Part shown: positions 1-6,139 of the stretch, in pieces | Position numbering within the stretch: position 1 is the first letter of the stretch | Layout: every line of letters starts with the position of its first letter | Assembly (NCBI GenBank): GCA_903932755.1 | Contig: CAIZHL010000109.1 | Location: forward strand, 1 to 9,127 | Length of the DNA: 9,127 nt | Source of the DNA: an uncultured beta proteobacterium | Lineage (GTDB): Bacteria > Pseudomonadota > Gammaproteobacteria > Burkholderiales > Rhodocyclaceae | Direction: 5' to 3' | Translations under genes and position numbers: made by a program | The notes under the pieces: model-generated | Told to the model about the DNA's origin: nothing | The model's input: the letters and a program-made list of their open reading frames with translations, nothing else | Database searches by the model: none

Positions 1-240
1 AGCCCGCCGCGAAGCCGAAGAAAAAGCCCGCATCGAAGCCGAGGAGCGGGCGCGCATCGAAGCCGAAGAGCGCGCCAAACGCGAAGCCGAAGAAAAGCTG
101 CGCCGCGAAGCCGAAGAGAAGGCTCGCCGCGAAGCCGAAGAAAAAGCCCGCATCGAAGCCGAGGAGCGGGCGCGCATCGAAGCCGAAGAGCGCGCCAAAC
201 GCGAAGCCGAAGAAAAACTGCGCCGCGAAGCCGAAGAAAA
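1..240 (+). repeat. 120-bp higher-order tandem duplication (two copies)
   Basis: Bases 1-120 and 121-240 match at all but four positions (1/121, 4/124, 98/218, 118/238). Each copy holds five octad units. The three differences that fall inside fully visible codons (4, 98, 118) are silent, so the 40-residue block is repeated unchanged. The first copy may extend upstream of the window. Confidence 0.9.
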
Positions 241-433
241 GGCCCGCCGCGAAGCCGAAGAAAAGGCCCGCCTCGAAGCCGAGGAAAAGGCGCGCATCGA
301 AGCTGAAGCAAAAGCGTGGCGCGAGGCTGAAGAGAAGGCGCGCCGCGAAGCCGAAGAAAAAGCCCGCCGCAAGGCCGAAGAAAAGGCGCGTCGCGAGGCC
401 GAGGAAAAGGCCCGCCTGGAGGAAGAGGAACGC
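2..433 (+). repeat. 18 tandem 24-bp units encoding an 8-residue E/K/R-rich repeat
   Basis: In the coding frame the DNA reads as 18 successive octads: [40 protein letters not shown] and variants, ending ARLEEEER. The period is 8 residues, not 7, and acidic and basic residues alternate at i/i+4. This favours a stable single alpha-helix over a classical heptad coiled coil (inference). Unit 14 carries a Trp (AWREAEEK) and unit 16 a Lys for Glu (ARRKAEEK). Confidence 0.9.
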
Positions 434-1660
434 GACCGCGAGCGGATCCGCCAGCGGGTGCTCGAACGGCAGTTGCAAATCAAGCACCGGTCGCGCATTG
501 CGGCGATGATCATCGCCCTCGTCCTGCCGGTCATGGCCTTGTACCTGATCAAGTTCCTGCCCATGGACGGCAAGCGCCAGGCCTTCGAAACCATGGCCAC
601 GAGCGCCCTCGGCGTCGAAGTCAAGGCGGCCGGCGCGCATGTCGAACTGGTGCCGAAGATCCGGCTGGTCGTCAACTATGTCGTCCTCGGCGATGGCGCC
701 GACGGCGTGCGGGTTAACCGCGTCATCCTCGGTGCGCCGTTTTCCGTGCTGTGGGGCATGCCCGCCGAGTTCGATGCCCTGCACCTCGACGAAGCCCGCC
801 TGCCGGTGCCCGTGCTGATGAACCTGCTTGGCGCCGGCGCCGGCAAGCTGCCGCTCAAGGCCGGTGCCTTCACCGCCAGCGGCCTGGTGCTTGCCAGCGA
901 GCCGAAATTCCTGCCGCCGCTGAACATCGAGGCCAAGGTGGCGGAAGGCCAGCTGGTCGAGTTCGCCGCGCAGGCCGACGACGCCGACGCCGGCAAGGTC
1001 AAGTTGAGCGGCGTGCGCGGTCCCGGCGCCTGGAACGTGAGCCTGAATGCCGAACGCTTCGACCTGCCGTTTGCCGGCAAGCTGAAGCTGACCGACGTCT
1101 CCGCCGCCGGGCAGTTGTCGCCCGAGCGTCTGAGCATCAGCGAATTCAAGGCCTGGCTGTACAACGGCGAACTGGCGGGCAGCGCCACGCTGAGCTGGCA
1201 GGGCAACTGGAAGCTCGGCGGCAAGTTCACCGCAAACCGCGTCAATGCCGCCGCCGTCGCACCGGGCTGGTTCAAGGACGGCGTTTTCGAGGCGCAGGGC
1301 GATGTCGTCGGCGTCGCGCCGAAAGTCCAGGAACTGTTGCCCCGGGCCCAGGTTCAGGCGCAGCTAGGCATGGGGCGCGGCGTTCTGGCGGGGGTCGATT
1401 TCGACCGGATCCTGCAGGGACGCGGCCAGGGCGAGCAGTTCATCTTCGAATCGCTCAAGGCCAACCTGCTCTATGACGCCGGACGCATCGACGCTACGGA
1501 GATCCGGCTTGGCGCGGGAGAGTTGACCGCCAGCGGCGCGGTCGCCATCGCCGCCGACCAGACCGCGCGCGGCCGGCTGGCCGTCGAAGTCAAGTCGGCA
1601 AAGCTCAACGTCCGCCTTGCGGTCGGCGGCAGCGCCACGGCCCCGCAATACCAGCGCTGA
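2..1660 (+). CDS. AsmA-like membrane-anchored envelope protein with long charged octad-repeat helix (5' partial)
   Basis: The reading frame is open from base 2 to the TGA at 1658-1660 (552 residues seen), so the true start is upstream. A GTG at 458 is only an internal codon. Residues 1-144 are 18 eight-residue units of the ARREAEEK type. After a basic linker, residues about 169-186 ([18 protein letters not shown]) form one membrane helix. Residues about 190-552 have the beta-rich, Gly/Ala/Leu-rich pattern of the AsmA-like C-terminal region (for example [11 protein letters not shown] near the end). By family knowledge AsmA-like proteins are inner-membrane anchored with a periplasmic domain and act in envelope or lipid homeostasis. 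The charged rod would then lie in the cytoplasm, which is inference. The AsmA call is by pattern; another DUF3971/YicH-like family is possible. No operon partner is visible. Confidence 0.75.
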   Translation, partial: ARREAEEKARIEAEERARIEAEERAKREAEEKLRREAEEKARREAEEKARIEAEERARIEAEERAKREAEEKLRREAEEKARREAEEKARLEAEEKARIEAEAKAWREAEEKARREAEEKARRKAEEKARREAEEKARLEEEERDRERIRQRVLERQLQIKHRSRIAAMIIALVLPVMALYLIKFLPMDGKRQAFETMATSALGVEVKAAGAHVELVPKIRLVVNYVVLGDGADGVRVNRVILGAPFSVLWGMPAEFDALHLDEARLPVPVLMNLLGAGAGKLPLKAGAFTASGLVLASEPKFLPPLNIEAKVAEGQLVEFAAQADDADAGKVKLSGVRGPGAWNVSLNAERFDLPFAGKLKLTDVSAAGQLSPERLSISEFKAWLYNGELAGSATLSWQGNWKLGGKFTANRVNAAAVAPGWFKDGVFEAQGDVVGVAPKVQELLPRAQVQAQLGMGRGVLAGVDFDRILQGRGQGEQFIFESLKANLLYDAGRIDATEIRLGAGELTASGAVAIAADQTARGRLAVEVKSAKLNVRLAVGGSATAPQYQR

Positions 1661-1667
1661 GGCAAGC

Positions 1668-1691
1668 GCGCGGCGGGAGACTCCGCCGCGC
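1668..1691. terminator. GC-rich hairpin between convergent genes
   Basis: A perfect 9-bp stem (GCGCGGCGG / CCGCCGCGC) with loop GAGACT lies eight bases after the AsmA-like stop and five bases before the stop of the convergent DUF1499 gene. It could end transcription in both directions. No T-run follows on either strand, so intrinsic termination is not certain. Confidence 0.5.
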
Positions 1692-1695
1692 CGGC

Positions 1696-2181
1696 TCAGG
1701 GGAGGGCCAGGTAGGCCGCCCGGATCGCCTCGATCCTTTCCCGGTTCACCCCGAAATCTTCGCGCCCGAGGCGGCTGGCGCTGCGCAGCTCGATCACGCC
1801 GCGCGCCGGGTCGAACCAGAACTCCAGGTCATCGACGAACTTCAGCCAGCGCGTCTTCGCCTCGGCGTGGATGTAGTCCGGCCCTTGCGTCACCACCGTG
1901 ACGTCCGGCATGGACGCCAGCACGGCGGCCAGTGCCTGCAGCGAGGCCGCGCCGGAGCCGTGCCTGAGCGGCAGCGGCTTGATGTCGGCATAGGCCCGCT
2001 GCGGATGTTCCGGATACAGCACGGCCTGGCTGGAAACGCTGTTGCGCGTGGGCGAGGGCGGCTTCAGGCGGCCATTGCCGACCCCGATGTCGGCCGGCCG
2101 GCTGCCGCCGAGGATGCCGGCCTGGATCGCGACGGCCGCGGCTACCAGCAGGGCAAGGCAAACCAGCAGGGATGTTTTCAT
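1696..2181 (-). CDS. DUF1499 domain protein with N-terminal signal/anchor
   Basis: 161 residues. Residues 1-26 (MKTSLLVCLALLV...) form a hydrophobic signal peptide or anchor, so the protein is probably exported. The rest follows the DUF1499 pattern: SPTRNSVSSQA at 43-53, an Ala/Leu-rich helix at 79-91, DYIHAEAKTRWLKFVDDLEF at 102-121, then IELRSASRLGREDFGVNRER at 130-149. The function of DUF1499 is not established. I chose the ATG at 2181 because it places the signal sequence at the N terminus. The frame extends to a GTG at 2244, which would add 21 polar residues. Neither start has a good ribosome-binding site on this strand. It is read toward the AsmA-like gene and separated from it by a hairpin. 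Confidence 0.85.
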   Translation of the reverse strand: MKTSLLVCLALLVAAAVAIQAGILGGSRPADIGVGNGRLKPPSPTRNSVSSQAVLYPEHPQRAYADIKPLPLRHGSGAASLQALAAVLASMPDVTVVTQGPDYIHAEAKTRWLKFVDDLEFWFDPARGVIELRSASRLGREDFGVNRERIEAIRAAYLALP

Positions 2182-2235
2182 CGGCGCATTCAGGAGGTTT
2201 CGGGATCGGGCGGCACGGCGCTGCAAGTCGGCGGC

Positions 2236-2255
2236 ATCCGGCACGAGTGCCGGAT
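2236..2255. promoter_or_regulatory. Perfect 9-bp inverted repeat upstream of the DUF1499 gene
   Basis: ATCCGGCAC-GA-GTGCCGGAT is a perfect palindrome with a two-base centre, 55 bases upstream of the chosen start at 2181. It could be an operator or an RNA hairpin. It also contains the alternative GTG start at 2244. No protein can be assigned to it. Confidence 0.35.
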
Positions 2256-2328
2256 TATCGCCGCTTTCATTCGCCGTTCCGCCAGCGCCGACTTTTCAAT
2301 GTCGCGCCCGTGCGCCGGAAAAGCGGAG

Positions 2329-2350
2329 CCTGCCGCGAGTGCGCGGCGGG
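2329..2350 (-). terminator. Probable terminator after the DUF3806-type gene
   Basis: On the - strand, CCCGCCGCG-CACT-CGCGGCAGG forms a 9-bp stem with one wobble pair. It starts one base past the stop codon of the gene at 2352-2774 and is followed a few bases later by a short TTTT run. It would end the cupin/DUF3806 transcript before the DUF1499 gene. Confidence 0.5.
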
Positions 2351-2351
2351 G

Positions 2352-2774
2352 TCAGGCCTGCTCATCGCGAAGCCGCGCGATGGTTTCGCATGCCGAGCGG
2401 AACAGCGAGCGAACATCGACTGTTTCTCCGGCCTGAACCCGCTTCGAGATGGCGGTCAGGGGAAACGAAACAATGGAAGTGCCTTCGAGAATCAAGGCAG
2501 GATCGCGCCCATAGTCGTCCTCGACGATGACCCAGGTCAGCCCCAGCTCTTGCGCCAGCGCATCGCCAAAGGCAATGCCCAGGCATTGCAGTTTCAGCGT
2601 GTCGTCGGGGTCGATCCAGGCCTGCTTCAGGATGACATCTAGCAGGTGCAGCTTGCCTTCCAGTGTTTCGTACCTGTGCTGCGACCCGGCGTCGTAATGT
2701 TCCCTGACCCAGCGCCGCTTCTCGAAGACATCCCTGGCGTCGGCTCCGGCGAGTGGTTCAATCCGTTGTTCCAT
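2352..2774 (-). CDS. DUF3806-type small soluble protein
   Basis: 140 residues, no signal peptide or membrane helix. The central part (CLGIAFGDALAQELGLTWV at 64-82, VEDDYGRDPALILEGTSIV at 84-102, FPLTAISKRV at 104-113) matches my memory of the DUF3806 core, whose role is unknown. The ATG at 2774 is preferred because GGTGGA sits six bases upstream on this strand. An in-frame TTG at 2789 would add five residues and overlap the upstream gene. The cupin stop (2776-2778) ends one base before this ATG, so the two are almost certainly cotranscribed and translationally coupled. DUF3806 domains often relate to housekeeping or polymorphic-immunity-like small proteins; I make no functional claim. Confidence 0.65.
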   Translation of the reverse strand: MEQRIEPLAGADARDVFEKRRWVREHYDAGSQHRYETLEGKLHLLDVILKQAWIDPDDTLKLQCLGIAFGDALAQELGLTWVIVEDDYGRDPALILEGTSIVSFPLTAISKRVQAGETVDVRSLFRSACETIARLRDEQA

Positions 2775-2775
2775 G

Positions 2776-3105
2776 TCAATCCACCACAAACAGCCTGGCG
2801 CCGGTCGGTGTCGATGAGCGATGGGCTTCGGCCTTGTCCGCCACCTGGTAACTTGTTCCCGGCGTCAGGACGAACTGCCGTCCATCCTCAAGCTCGGTAT
2901 GCAGTTCGCCTTCCAGGCAAAGGAGAATGTGTCCCTTGGAACACCAGTGGTCGGCAAGATAGCCCGGCGAATACTCGACCATGCGGACTCTGATGGGGTC
3001 GAACTGGCGCGTACGCCAAAGGGCGCTTCCCTTCTCACCCGGGTGTTCGGTGGCCGGCACGCTCGACCAGTCCGTAGTGCCGAATGGAATGTCATCGATG
3101 TTCAT
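2776..3105 (-). CDS. Small single-domain cupin (DHCW-motif cupin family)
   Basis: 109 residues spanning one cupin beta-barrel. The N-terminal part (MNIDDIPFGTTDWSSV) leads into RVRMVEYSPGYLADHWCSKG at 39-58, which carries the Asp-His-Trp-Cys motif (52-55) and the metal-ligand-like His59. This is followed by LCLEGELHTELEDGR (62-76) and a second cupin motif, LTPGTSYQVADKAEAHRS, around 80-97 with His95. This is close to the protein family named DHCW-motif cupin, whose substrate is unknown; metal binding is inferred from the cupin fold. AGGA lies nine bases upstream of the ATG. It is the first gene of a two-gene unit with the DUF3806-type gene, separated by one base. Confidence 0.8.
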   Translation of the reverse strand: MNIDDIPFGTTDWSSVPATEHPGEKGSALWRTRQFDPIRVRMVEYSPGYLADHWCSKGHILLCLEGELHTELEDGRQFVLTPGTSYQVADKAEAHRSSTPTGARLFVVD

Positions 3106-3141
3106 GAGCGGAATCCTGTGATGTGCAACTTTCGAGGTGAG

Positions 3142-3206
3142 GGCCGGCCGCAGGCAGGGAACCCGAAAGCGCGGTTTTCCGCCTGTCCCTGCGACCCGTC
3201 CCGGCC
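3142..3206 (-). promoter_or_regulatory. Long imperfect dyad in the cupin leader
   Basis: Nested arms are visible: GGCCGG/CCGGCC (3142-3147 with 3201-3206), GCAGGGA/TCCCTGC (3154-3160 with 3186-3192) and an inner GCGG-TTTT-CCGC hairpin (3171-3182). It lies between the stop at 3211 and the cupin start at 3105. It may terminate the upstream pair or be a structured leader of the cupin mRNA. No T-run and no attC-type R boxes are present. Confidence 0.4.
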
Positions 3207-3210
3207 GTCT

Positions 3211-3972
3211 TCAAGTGAATTGCCCCAGGCTCCGGGTCTGGTCCGGATGGGCGGTGCAGCCGAACAGGTAGAACGTTCCCCGGTGAAACGCCTTCCTGTC
3301 GATCAACGTCCCCGGCAGTTGGAGCACGAGCACCATGCGCGCGCGGCACTCCGGGCAGCTTGGGTATGCAGGGTCCTGGACCCAGGCCGGGCTGCTGCCT
3401 ATGCGCGCCTGGTCGACCGGTTCGAACTCGAAGCTGTTGCGGCCCGCGCACAACAGGTAGACGAGCAACTCGGCCGGGTACTTCGGGCACACCTGGGCCA
3501 GGGCCGCCCGCAACTCCGCGCTGCTTGCGACATGGCGCGCGGGATCAAAGCTGTTCCGCTCCTTGGCGGATTTCTTCGTCAGGTGGCGCGGAACCCTTAC
3601 CGCCCGATACAGCTGTCCCGCCAGCGCCGGCGCGGAGACGGCGGCGTCCACAAAACGAAATTGAACGTCCTTTCCGGCCGTGGCCTCGATGACTTTTCCG
3701 GCCCACGGAAAGCCGGCCAGATCCATCGGCACCGGCACCAGGCACCTGCTCTCGCCGGTGCGCTGGTTGGTGCGAGCCAGCACATGGCCGTTCGCAGGCA
3801 GGGTGCCCAGCGACTCGACAAGTGCGTAGATGCGCTCAAGCTGCTCCGGCGCGGCGGAGGCGGCGCAGCGGGCGATGTGCAGCCTTTTCCGGTTGAAGCG
3901 CACGAGTACTGCCGCCAGGACTGCGACGGCAGCCGAAACCACCAGCAGCACGAAGGTGAAGAGCGGCGACAT
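3211..3972 (-). CDS. Membrane-anchored protein with C-terminal DUF1963-like Cys cluster
   Basis: 253 residues. One N-terminal hydrophobic helix (about 4-25) is followed by basic FNRKR, which suggests an N-out signal anchor with the bulk in the cytoplasm, or a long anchor; topology is uncertain. The middle is not recognised. The C-terminal stretch 191-240 reads IGSSPAWVQDPAYPSCPECR, then a hydrophobic MVLVLQLPG and GTFYLFGC. This resembles the end of DUF1963/YwqG-like proteins, where a Cys-X2-Cys (206, 209) and later Cys (239) can bind zinc. That match is by pattern only. The gene starts seven bases after the leucine-rich-repeat gene ends, so they form a transcriptional pair. No clear ribosome-binding site is seen, which is consistent with coupling. 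Confidence 0.55.
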   Translation of the reverse strand: MSPLFTFVLLVVSAAVAVLAAVLVRFNRKRLHIARCAASAAPEQLERIYALVESLGTLPANGHVLARTNQRTGESRCLVPVPMDLAGFPWAGKVIEATAGKDVQFRFVDAAVSAPALAGQLYRAVRVPRHLTKKSAKERNSFDPARHVASSAELRAALAQVCPKYPAELLVYLLCAGRNSFEFEPVDQARIGSSPAWVQDPAYPSCPECRARMVLVLQLPGTLIDRKAFHRGTFYLFGCTAHPDQTRSLGQFT

Positions 3973-3979
3973 CGGAAGA

Positions 3980-4729
3980 CTAGGGGGCGAGCCCGGCCGG
4001 GCGGGTTTGCGGCACCGGCTGCGGCGATTTGTCGGCCACCGTCTTGCCCCGGATGTTTATGTAAAGGTGCTCGAGCGGCATCTGCAGTACCTCATCGATC
4101 CCCTCCAGATTCGCACATCGCGTGACGACGAGTTTCTTCAGGCCCGGCATGCTCTTCGCCAGGCCATCGAGCGAGCGCAGATTGCGACAGTAATGGAACT
4201 GCAGTTCCTCGAGCTTCGGCAGCGCCTGGAGCGCTGCGACGGATTCCTGATTGCACCAATTGAACTCAAGCTTGCGCAGCGACTCAGGCAGCGAGAGTTC
4301 GGCGAAGTCCCTGCTGCCGGACTTGTAGCGCCAGATGTCCAGGCGCCGGAGGCGGGTCAGCCGGTCGATCCCGCTGTCATTGGCAACGGGCTCCCAGACC
4401 GCATCGCGCAGGCGCTGCAGGCGGGAAAAATCAATCGGCGGCCGCTTCGGGTGGATGCCGAAGTATTCAAGATCCTCCTGCCGGTACAGGGCATCGATCC
4501 TCCTGAGCGAAACCTCCCAGAACCAGACTTGCCGGATGCCGCTCAGCTCCGCGAGAAAATCCAGGTTGTCCTCACCAAAGCCGAAGGCCGGACAGCCGAA
4601 TACGCCCTGGATCCCGCGCCGGTTGATCTCGTCGATGCACGCAGGCAAATGCGCGCTCTCGATCCCCAGGGACTTGACGATACCCAGGTCATCCGTCTCG
4701 AAGAAGCGTCCTTTGCGGCTTATTGGCAT
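3980..4729 (-). CDS. Leucine-rich-repeat-like cytoplasmic protein
   Basis: 249 residues, no signal peptide. From about residue 55 onward there are irregular leucine-rich repeats of 20-25 residues: LRDAVWEP (107-114), LTRLRRLDIWRY (124-135), LPESLRKLEFNWC (147-159), LPKLEELQFHYC (170-181), MPGLKKLVVTRC (194-205) and MPLEHLYINIRG (217-228). A Pro-rich tail follows. Such proteins usually bind other proteins; no catalytic motif is seen. It is the first gene of a pair with the membrane-anchored gene downstream. The ATG lies nine bases past an attC-like R' box (4739-4745), as is typical for cassette genes, and no ribosome-binding site is visible. It may therefore be an old cassette gene. Confidence 0.6.
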   Translation of the reverse strand: MPISRKGRFFETDDLGIVKSLGIESAHLPACIDEINRRGIQGVFGCPAFGFGEDNLDFLAELSGIRQVWFWEVSLRRIDALYRQEDLEYFGIHPKRPPIDFSRLQRLRDAVWEPVANDSGIDRLTRLRRLDIWRYKSGSRDFAELSLPESLRKLEFNWCNQESVAALQALPKLEELQFHYCRNLRSLDGLAKSMPGLKKLVVTRCANLEGIDEVLQMPLEHLYINIRGKTVADKSPQPVPQTRPAGLAP

Positions 4730-4738
4730 TGGCGATCG

Positions 4739-4811
4739 GGCTAAGTGCGTCTGACAGGGCTGACGCTACGCGGCTTTATAACGCAGCGTCCCATGGAGCG
4801 CAATGTTGAAT
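4739..4811 (-). other. attC-like site A (degenerate)
   Basis: The hairpin GACGCT...AGCGTC (4762-4790) keeps the GCTTTAT-type loop. R'' on the - strand is ATTCAAC (4805-4811), which fits RYYYAAC. R' on the - strand is CTTAGCC (4739-4745), with C where the normally conserved first G should be. The L boxes no longer pair well. This is likely inactive or weak. Confidence 0.6.
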
Positions 4812-4979
4812 TTCCGGCTTTGCCGTTCTGGCTCAGGCTCGACCGCCGGGTGGGTCAACGCCTTGCCAGGGGCGCCGGGGCTGAAAAAAGTCGGCGCTGG
4901 CGACACGGCGACGAGCCACGAAACGGAAGCTGTCATTGGCTTCATCGCGCGGCGTCCGTGTTGACGGATGGGGCGGGCC
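4812..4979 (-). other. Geneless cassette-like segment
   Basis: No convincing gene is found between site A and the remnant at 4936-4979. A - strand frame of 59 codons (4766-4945) runs from the remnant into site A, but it is Pro/Ala-rich, has no ribosome-binding site and ends inside an attC hairpin. A short sequence at 4886-4902 recurs inverted at 2280-2296. The segment may be a decayed cassette. Confidence 0.4.
4936..4979 (-). other. attC remnant B (one hairpin arm lost)
   Basis: GGCTTCATCGCGC followed by GGCGTCCG and TTGACGGATGGGG aligns with site D (loop GGCTTCAT, right arm CGCGC, then GTTGACTGCCGGG). The left arm GGCGCTGCGC is missing. It lies directly after the stop of the 142-codon gene (4980), where an attC is expected. 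Confidence 0.45.
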
Positions 4980-5408
4980 TCATTCAAACGGGTAGTCATC
5001 GTGCCTCGTAACAACCGGAATGTCCTTGTCGCGCTTCAGGACCCGCTCGACGATGGCGATAATTTCCAGCACATCTTTTGCGAGGTCGACCTTTTTGAAC
5101 TTGGCCCACGACCATTTCTTCTCCTGATGTATGGAAGGGAGCAGCGCGTACCTTTCCGGGTCTTTGGCTGCCGCGGGGTCGGAGTAAATGCATAGCCCCA
5201 TCTTGAAAGCGCCGCGCTCGACATCCAGCCACCAACCCCAGTCCTCGTTACAGTACGACGGCACCTTGATGCCGGCGGGCGGCAACTCGGATTGCAGGTA
5301 CTGGCAGAGCGCCTTACCGTACATGCGCTCGTTGGTGATTTCCTGGTCTTCGCCGGGCAGGACGGGAAATTTTTTGCTCTCGATAAGCAGACAACTCTGA
5401 GGAATCAT
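4980..5408 (-). CDS. Cassette protein, unrecognised (142 residues)
   Basis: I do not recognise a named family, although the start (MIPQSCLLIESKKFPVLPGE) and the central EDWGWWLDVE have the feel of a conserved hypothetical family. The protein is soluble and mixed alpha/beta in look. It has a Trp-rich stretch DWGWWLD (about 56-62), a run KKWSWAKFKKVDLAKDVLEI (about 97-116) and an acidic end (RHDDYPFE). No signal peptide or membrane helix. GGGAG lies six bases upstream of the ATG, one of the better ribosome-binding sites in the array. About 100 non-coding bases separate the start from site C. It is probably a single-gene cassette with a decayed attC (remnant B) at its 3' end. Confidence 0.7.
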   Translation of the reverse strand: MIPQSCLLIESKKFPVLPGEDQEITNERMYGKALCQYLQSELPPAGIKVPSYCNEDWGWWLDVERGAFKMGLCIYSDPAAAKDPERYALLPSIHQEKKWSWAKFKKVDLAKDVLEIIAIVERVLKRDKDIPVVTRHDDYPFE

Positions 5409-5508
5409 GATGCTCCCTTGTCAGGCCCGGCGCGGCGCCCGGATAACGAAGCGAACGGGGGCGACCGCCATGTCAGGGCGCGCCGGTTTGCAGCCCCTCC
5501 GCTGCATG

Positions 5509-5574
5509 GCCGACTGTGGTAGGGAGCGGCCTGCGCAACTTCTCGCGCAGGTCCGCGCGAATCCAGGGTCAGAC
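5509..5574 (-). other. attC-like site C (degenerate)
   Basis: A 7-bp hairpin CCTGCGC/GCGCAGG (5530-5536 with 5545-5551) has a changed loop (AACTTCTC). R'' on the - strand is GTCTGAC (5568-5574), with one A changed to G against RYYYAAC. The R' position (5509-5515, plus GCCGACT) resembles GCCGAAC of the intact sites but has lost the AAC. It sits one base after the DUF4304-like stop. Confidence 0.5.
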
Positions 5575-5575
5575 C

Positions 5576-6058
5576 TCATCTTGACACTCGCCATTGCCGC
5601 ATATGCGGCCCTAAGGTGCCTTCGGCCCAGTATTTGTCAGCCTCCGGAAATAGTGCCAACAGCTCGTCGACGACTTCGCCGGGGGAACGCAGGGCAGGCG
5701 CCCCGAACAGCCGGCGCAACCAGGTCGTGTCCTGACGGAACCATGCGCGCGAGGACGTTCCTCGTTTTGGGATCAATGTTGTCGCGTCGAGAACCCAGTG
5801 CGGGTGCATGTCTTCCCATGCGAAGCGATTGCCGGAGAATTCAAGCCCTTCAAGCGGGCAGGTGCCAAGATCGATTCTGAAGCGGGGCCGACCGTACTTC
5901 TCCCACTGCAGGCAAAAAACATGAACGGAGCGTTCGGCTTTGCGACGAAAAATCCAGAAGGCGGGCGCGTTTCGTTCGTCGAGCGCAAAGCCCTCCTTCT
6001 CAATGGCCGGAATGAAGCGGCGCTTGATTTCGCGACGAAGTGCCGTGGTCGTGCCCAT
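5576..6058 (-). CDS. DUF4304-like cassette protein
   Basis: 160 residues, soluble. The N terminus (IKRRFIPAIEKEGFALDERN, 11-30) followed by APAFWIFRRKAERSVHVFCL (31-50) and QWEKYGRPRFRIDLGTCP (51-68) matches the layout I associate with DUF4304: a helix, then a beta-sheet with an Arg-rich strand and a conserved KYGRPRF segment. The function is unknown. The ATG is three bases from a canonical R' box (GTTAGAC on the - strand, 6062-6068), so the gene starts at the cassette boundary. No ribosome-binding site is visible, so translation may rely on upstream read-through or leaderless initiation. The stop is one base from site C. The family name is a pattern match, not a search result. Confidence 0.65.
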   Translation of the reverse strand: MGTTTALRREIKRRFIPAIEKEGFALDERNAPAFWIFRRKAERSVHVFCLQWEKYGRPRFRIDLGTCPLEGLEFSGNRFAWEDMHPHWVLDATTLIPKRGTSSRAWFRQDTTWLRRLFGAPALRSPGEVVDELLALFPEADKYWAEGTLGPHMRQWRVSR

Positions 6059-6061
6059 GAG

Positions 6062-6139
6062 GTCTAACGCGGTCTAAGCTGGAGCTAACAGGCGCTGCGC
6101 GGCTTCATCGCGCAGGTCCGGTTGACTGCCGGGCCAGGC
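6062..6139 (-). other. attC-like site D
   Basis: Hairpin CTGCGCG-GCTTCAT-CGCGCAG (6095-6115). The R' side has two candidate boxes ten bases apart: GTCTAAC (6062-6068, canonical) and GTCTAAG (6072-6078). L' AGCTAAC (6083-6089) faces L'' GGTTGACT (6120-6127). R'' on the - strand is GCCTGGC (6133-6139), where AA of the consensus has become GG. Confidence 0.6.

Noticed and set aside
2..433. CRISPR-like array of 24-bp repeats
   Set aside because: Units are contiguous without spacers, keep one reading frame and encode a charged repeat protein.
458..460. GTG as the start of the AsmA-like gene
   Set aside because: The frame is open all the way to base 2 and encodes a coherent octad repeat, so the GTG is an internal Val codon.
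751..1476. 241-codon open frame on the + strand inside the AsmA-like gene
   Set aside because: Arg-rich out-of-frame translation of a GC-rich gene; the overlapping frame has a membrane helix and AsmA-like pattern.
2821..4125. 434-codon open frame on the + strand
   Set aside because: It lies antisense to the cupin, the membrane-anchored gene and the end of the leucine-rich-repeat gene, which have recognisable domains and operon-like spacing. The translation is Arg/Gly/Ala-rich with no domain, typical of an open frame in high-GC DNA.
3830..4744. 304-codon open frame on the + strand
   Set aside because: Antisense to the leucine-rich-repeat gene. The repeat pattern on the - strand is coherent, whereas this frame shows mirrored low-complexity sequence and no domain.
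4849..4855. A further attC end near GCTCGACCGCCGGGTGGGTC
   Set aside because: It resembles the L''-R'' part of site H, but no central hairpin or opposite R box could be placed at the expected spacing.
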